Shown piece after piece: positions 12,079 through 12,514 of a stretch of 12,514 nucleotides of DNA; positions within the stretch are counted from its first letter, which is position 1; each line of letters begins with the position of its first letter. Under the pieces are notes generated by a model. The model had not been told where the DNA came from. It saw only the letters and a list, made by a program, of their open reading frames with translations, and made no database searches. The translations under genes were made by a program, and so were the position numbers. Location of the stretch: assembly GCA_001313365.1 (NCBI GenBank), contig BBFS01000128.1, positions 1-12,514 of the forward strand, written 5' to 3'. This stretch comes from Paenarthrobacter nitroguajacolicus JCM 14115 (lineage in GTDB: Bacteria; Actinomycetota; Actinomycetes; Actinomycetales; Micrococcaceae).

Positions 12079-12514
12079 ATGCGTACCATCCGCCCGCTTC
12101 TGGCCGCCGTCGTCGCTGCCCTTGCTTTCGCGTCCGCCTTGCTGTTTTCCGCGGCTCCGGCGTCCGCGCACGACGTCGCCGAGTCAACCGCGCCAGCCAA
12201 CGGTGCCAGCGTGGCGGAAGTCCCGGCGTCGGTCTCCATCACGTTCAACAACCGCCCGCTCGCGATTGGTTCCGGCGTCACCGTGACGTCCGGCGGTGAG
12301 AACTGGGCGGACGGTCCGGTCGAAATCATTGACAGCCAGGCTGTACAAAAGCTTCGCGAGGGCGCTCCAGCTGGTGAATACACCGTGGTATGGCGTGTAG
12401 TCAGCTCGGATTCCCACCCCCATTGAGGCACCTTCACGTTCACGGCCGCCGCGGGAAGCACGACGACGGCGACTGGCCCGGTTGGTGCCTCGCCGTCGGT
12501 GTCGGCGCCGTCAG
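12079..12514 (+). CDS. copC: CopC-domain periplasmic/secreted copper-binding protein, 5' part, frameshifted
   Basis: CopC proteins bind Cu(II) outside the membrane and pass it to partners such as CopD. The protein begins MRTIRPLLAAVVAALAFASA, a clear Sec signal peptide with cleavage expected after APASA, leaving an N-terminal histidine (HDVAEST). That histidine, with Asp and His of the SSDSHPI motif near residue 112-115, forms the usual copper site, so the site looks complete. In between, PANGASVAEVPASVSITFNN and GEYTVVWRVVS are typical of the CopC beta barrel. At 12417-12421 five C occur where four are needed; as written the frame stops at TGA 12423. Removing one C continues SHPIEGTFTFTAAAGSTTT into a Ser/Thr/Ala/Pro-rich linker that runs off the window, as in actinobacterial CopC proteins with a C-terminal membrane anchor. 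The ribosome site is AGGAG, about 11 nt before the ATG. Confidence 0.9.

Overview
The window is a GC-rich actinobacterial chromosome segment. The protein sequences, the GTG start of hutH, the C-S-G catalytic triad in HutH, the very long NAD-glutamate dehydrogenase and the tRNA-Cys without an encoded CCA point to a member of the Micrococcaceae (Arthrobacter, Paenarthrobacter or Pseudarthrobacter type). This placement rests on recognition, not on a search. I see no phage, insertion sequence, CRISPR array or foreign-looking island, and no convincing undescribed system. This is ordinary metabolic chromosome. Layout, left to right: the 3' part of hutU and all of hutH (plus strand, 8 bp apart); a GC-rich inverted repeat; a small unknown plus-strand gene; a 70-bp palindromic repeat; a strong terminator; a small unknown minus-strand gene; a roughly 4.9-kb minus-strand gene for the large NAD-specific glutamate dehydrogenase; a second palindromic repeat; tRNA-Cys(GCA) with its promoter on the minus strand; a small four-helix membrane protein and hutG, both minus and probably co-transcribed; a third palindromic repeat; a minus-strand NCS2 purine permease; and, divergent from it, the 5' part of a copper-binding CopC gene that runs off the window. 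Metabolic theme: HutH, HutU and HutG are steps of histidine degradation (histidine to urocanate to imidazolonepropionate, then formiminoglutamate to glutamate plus formamide). The large dehydrogenase can oxidise the resulting glutamate to 2-oxoglutarate and ammonium. These genes are close together but lie in separate transcription units. Sequence quality decides how the window should be read. By hand count there are about 37 runs of seven or eight C or G, nearly all exactly seven. Protein families and stem-loop pairing indicate that most should be four or five. Many add one extra Pro or Gly in frame (+3); others, together with scattered single-base losses, break frames. As a result hutU, hutH, the glutamate dehydrogenase, the membrane protein, the permease, copC and one small gene all look frameshifted, yet each can be read as a full protein across frames. 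I treat these as consensus errors, not pseudogenes. CDS coordinates below therefore span the whole reconstructed gene, and the reading frame inside them is not continuous.
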